Positions 63,777-64,000 of a DNA stretch of 64,000 nucleotides are shown here, one piece after another. The stretch covers positions 23,375-87,374 of the forward strand of contig JACOSO010000021.1 in NCBI GenBank assembly GCA_016178785.1, read 5' to 3'. Each line of letters starts with the position of its first letter. Positions within the stretch are counted from its first letter, which is position 1. The notes beneath the pieces are model-generated. The model was not told where the DNA came from. It did not search any database and saw only the letters and a program-made list of their open reading frames with translations. Both the position numbers and the translations under genes were made by a program. The DNA is from Bacteroidota bacterium (GTDB lineage Bacteria; Bacteroidota; Bacteroidia; Cytophagales; Cyclobacteriaceae).

Positions 63777-64000
63777 CCGACCTTGATGCATAACGCATCA
63801 GTCAAAGCAAAGTAGCCTCCTCCCTTTATGCTCAACGCATCAGTCAAAGCAAAGTAAGCTCCTCCCTTCATGCTCAACGCGTCAGTCAAAGCAAAGTAAG
63901 CTCCTCCCTTCATGCTCAACGCGTCAGTCAAAGCAAAGTAAGCTCCTCCCTTCATGCTCAACGCGTCAGTCAAAGCAAAGTAGCCTCCTCCCTTCATGCT
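63777..64000 (-). repeat. 42-bp tandem repeat at the right edge
   Basis: CGCATCAGTCAAAGCAAAGT and its GCGTCAG variants start at 63794, 63836, 63878, 63920 and 63962, a period of exactly 42 bases, and the array is cut by the window end. Because 42 is a multiple of three, a minus-strand frame stays open as 14-residue repeats (MKGGAYFALTDALS) and stops at 63755; the start lies outside. Whether it is translated cannot be told here. Confidence 0.8.

Noticed and set aside
63755..63997. Confident coding call for the 14-residue repeat frame
   Set aside because: The start is outside the window and a 42-base period leaves the frame open by itself, so it is listed as a repeat only.

Overview
The window comes from a Bacteroidota chromosome, most likely a Cytophagales-type organism. 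The evidence is the mix of families: a MacB/FtsX permease, an OMP_b-brl TonB-linked barrel, a 7-TM AraC regulator, SusB-type GH97, DUF1080 and DUF1680/GH127 proteins, a two-component propeller kinase and many lipoproteins. Several upstream regions also fit the Bacteroidota promoter pattern (TTTG, 19 bases, TAnnTTTG). No identity search was possible, so genus-level placement is inference.

Layout. 0.1-6.7 kb: FtsX-like permease, HEAT-repeat protein with a small partner, small membrane protein, RibD-C reductase and MATE exporter. 6.7-14 kb: accessory-looking stretch with an interspersed repeat of about 286 bp (tandem at 6.9-7.4 kb, again at 12.5-12.9 kb, fragments at 4.1 and 13.9 kb), an outer-membrane barrel, an AraC regulator with a duplicated 3' end, a ClpP-fold serine protease and two membrane proteins. 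14-15.7 kb: a Schlafen/AlbA_2-type putative regulator. 15.9-16.1 kb: a likely structured RNA. 16.1-38 kb: metabolic and housekeeping genes, namely glnS, VF530, a truncated GH97, asnB, two toxin-antitoxin pairs (Fic/Doc-like and RelE-like), DUF1080, GlcD-like oxidase, NlpC/P60, tRNA-Ala(GGC), PQQ dehydrogenase, GH127-like enzyme, CutC, Ntn asparaginase, DPP4-like S9 peptidase and HtrA-like protease. 39.7-63.7 kb: an unusually dense signal-transduction island.

The island holds seven histidine kinases, six receiver-only regulators, one LuxR-type regulator, one truncated receiver, a TonB-dependent receptor and a YfiR protein. Three kinases share a near-identical phytochrome-like transmitter core but carry different inputs: CHASE8-HAMP-PAS, a two-component propeller, or a receiver. 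TonB receptor, YfiR and CHASE8 kinase lie in overlapping or near-abutting order, which suggests a YfiR/YfiN-like envelope switch whose output is a kinase rather than a diguanylate cyclase. The largest protein (1635 aa) has a receiver, ten PAS domains in the order 1-A-BBB-A-BBB-A, and a transmitter. It starts a five-gene operon with two receivers, a receiver-kinase and a further receiver.

The window is also rich in non-coding repeats: short-word families, one of which lies in frame inside asnB, TTCGTG/CACGAA hairpins, a four-copy 107-bp array, and a 42-bp tandem repeat cut by the right edge.
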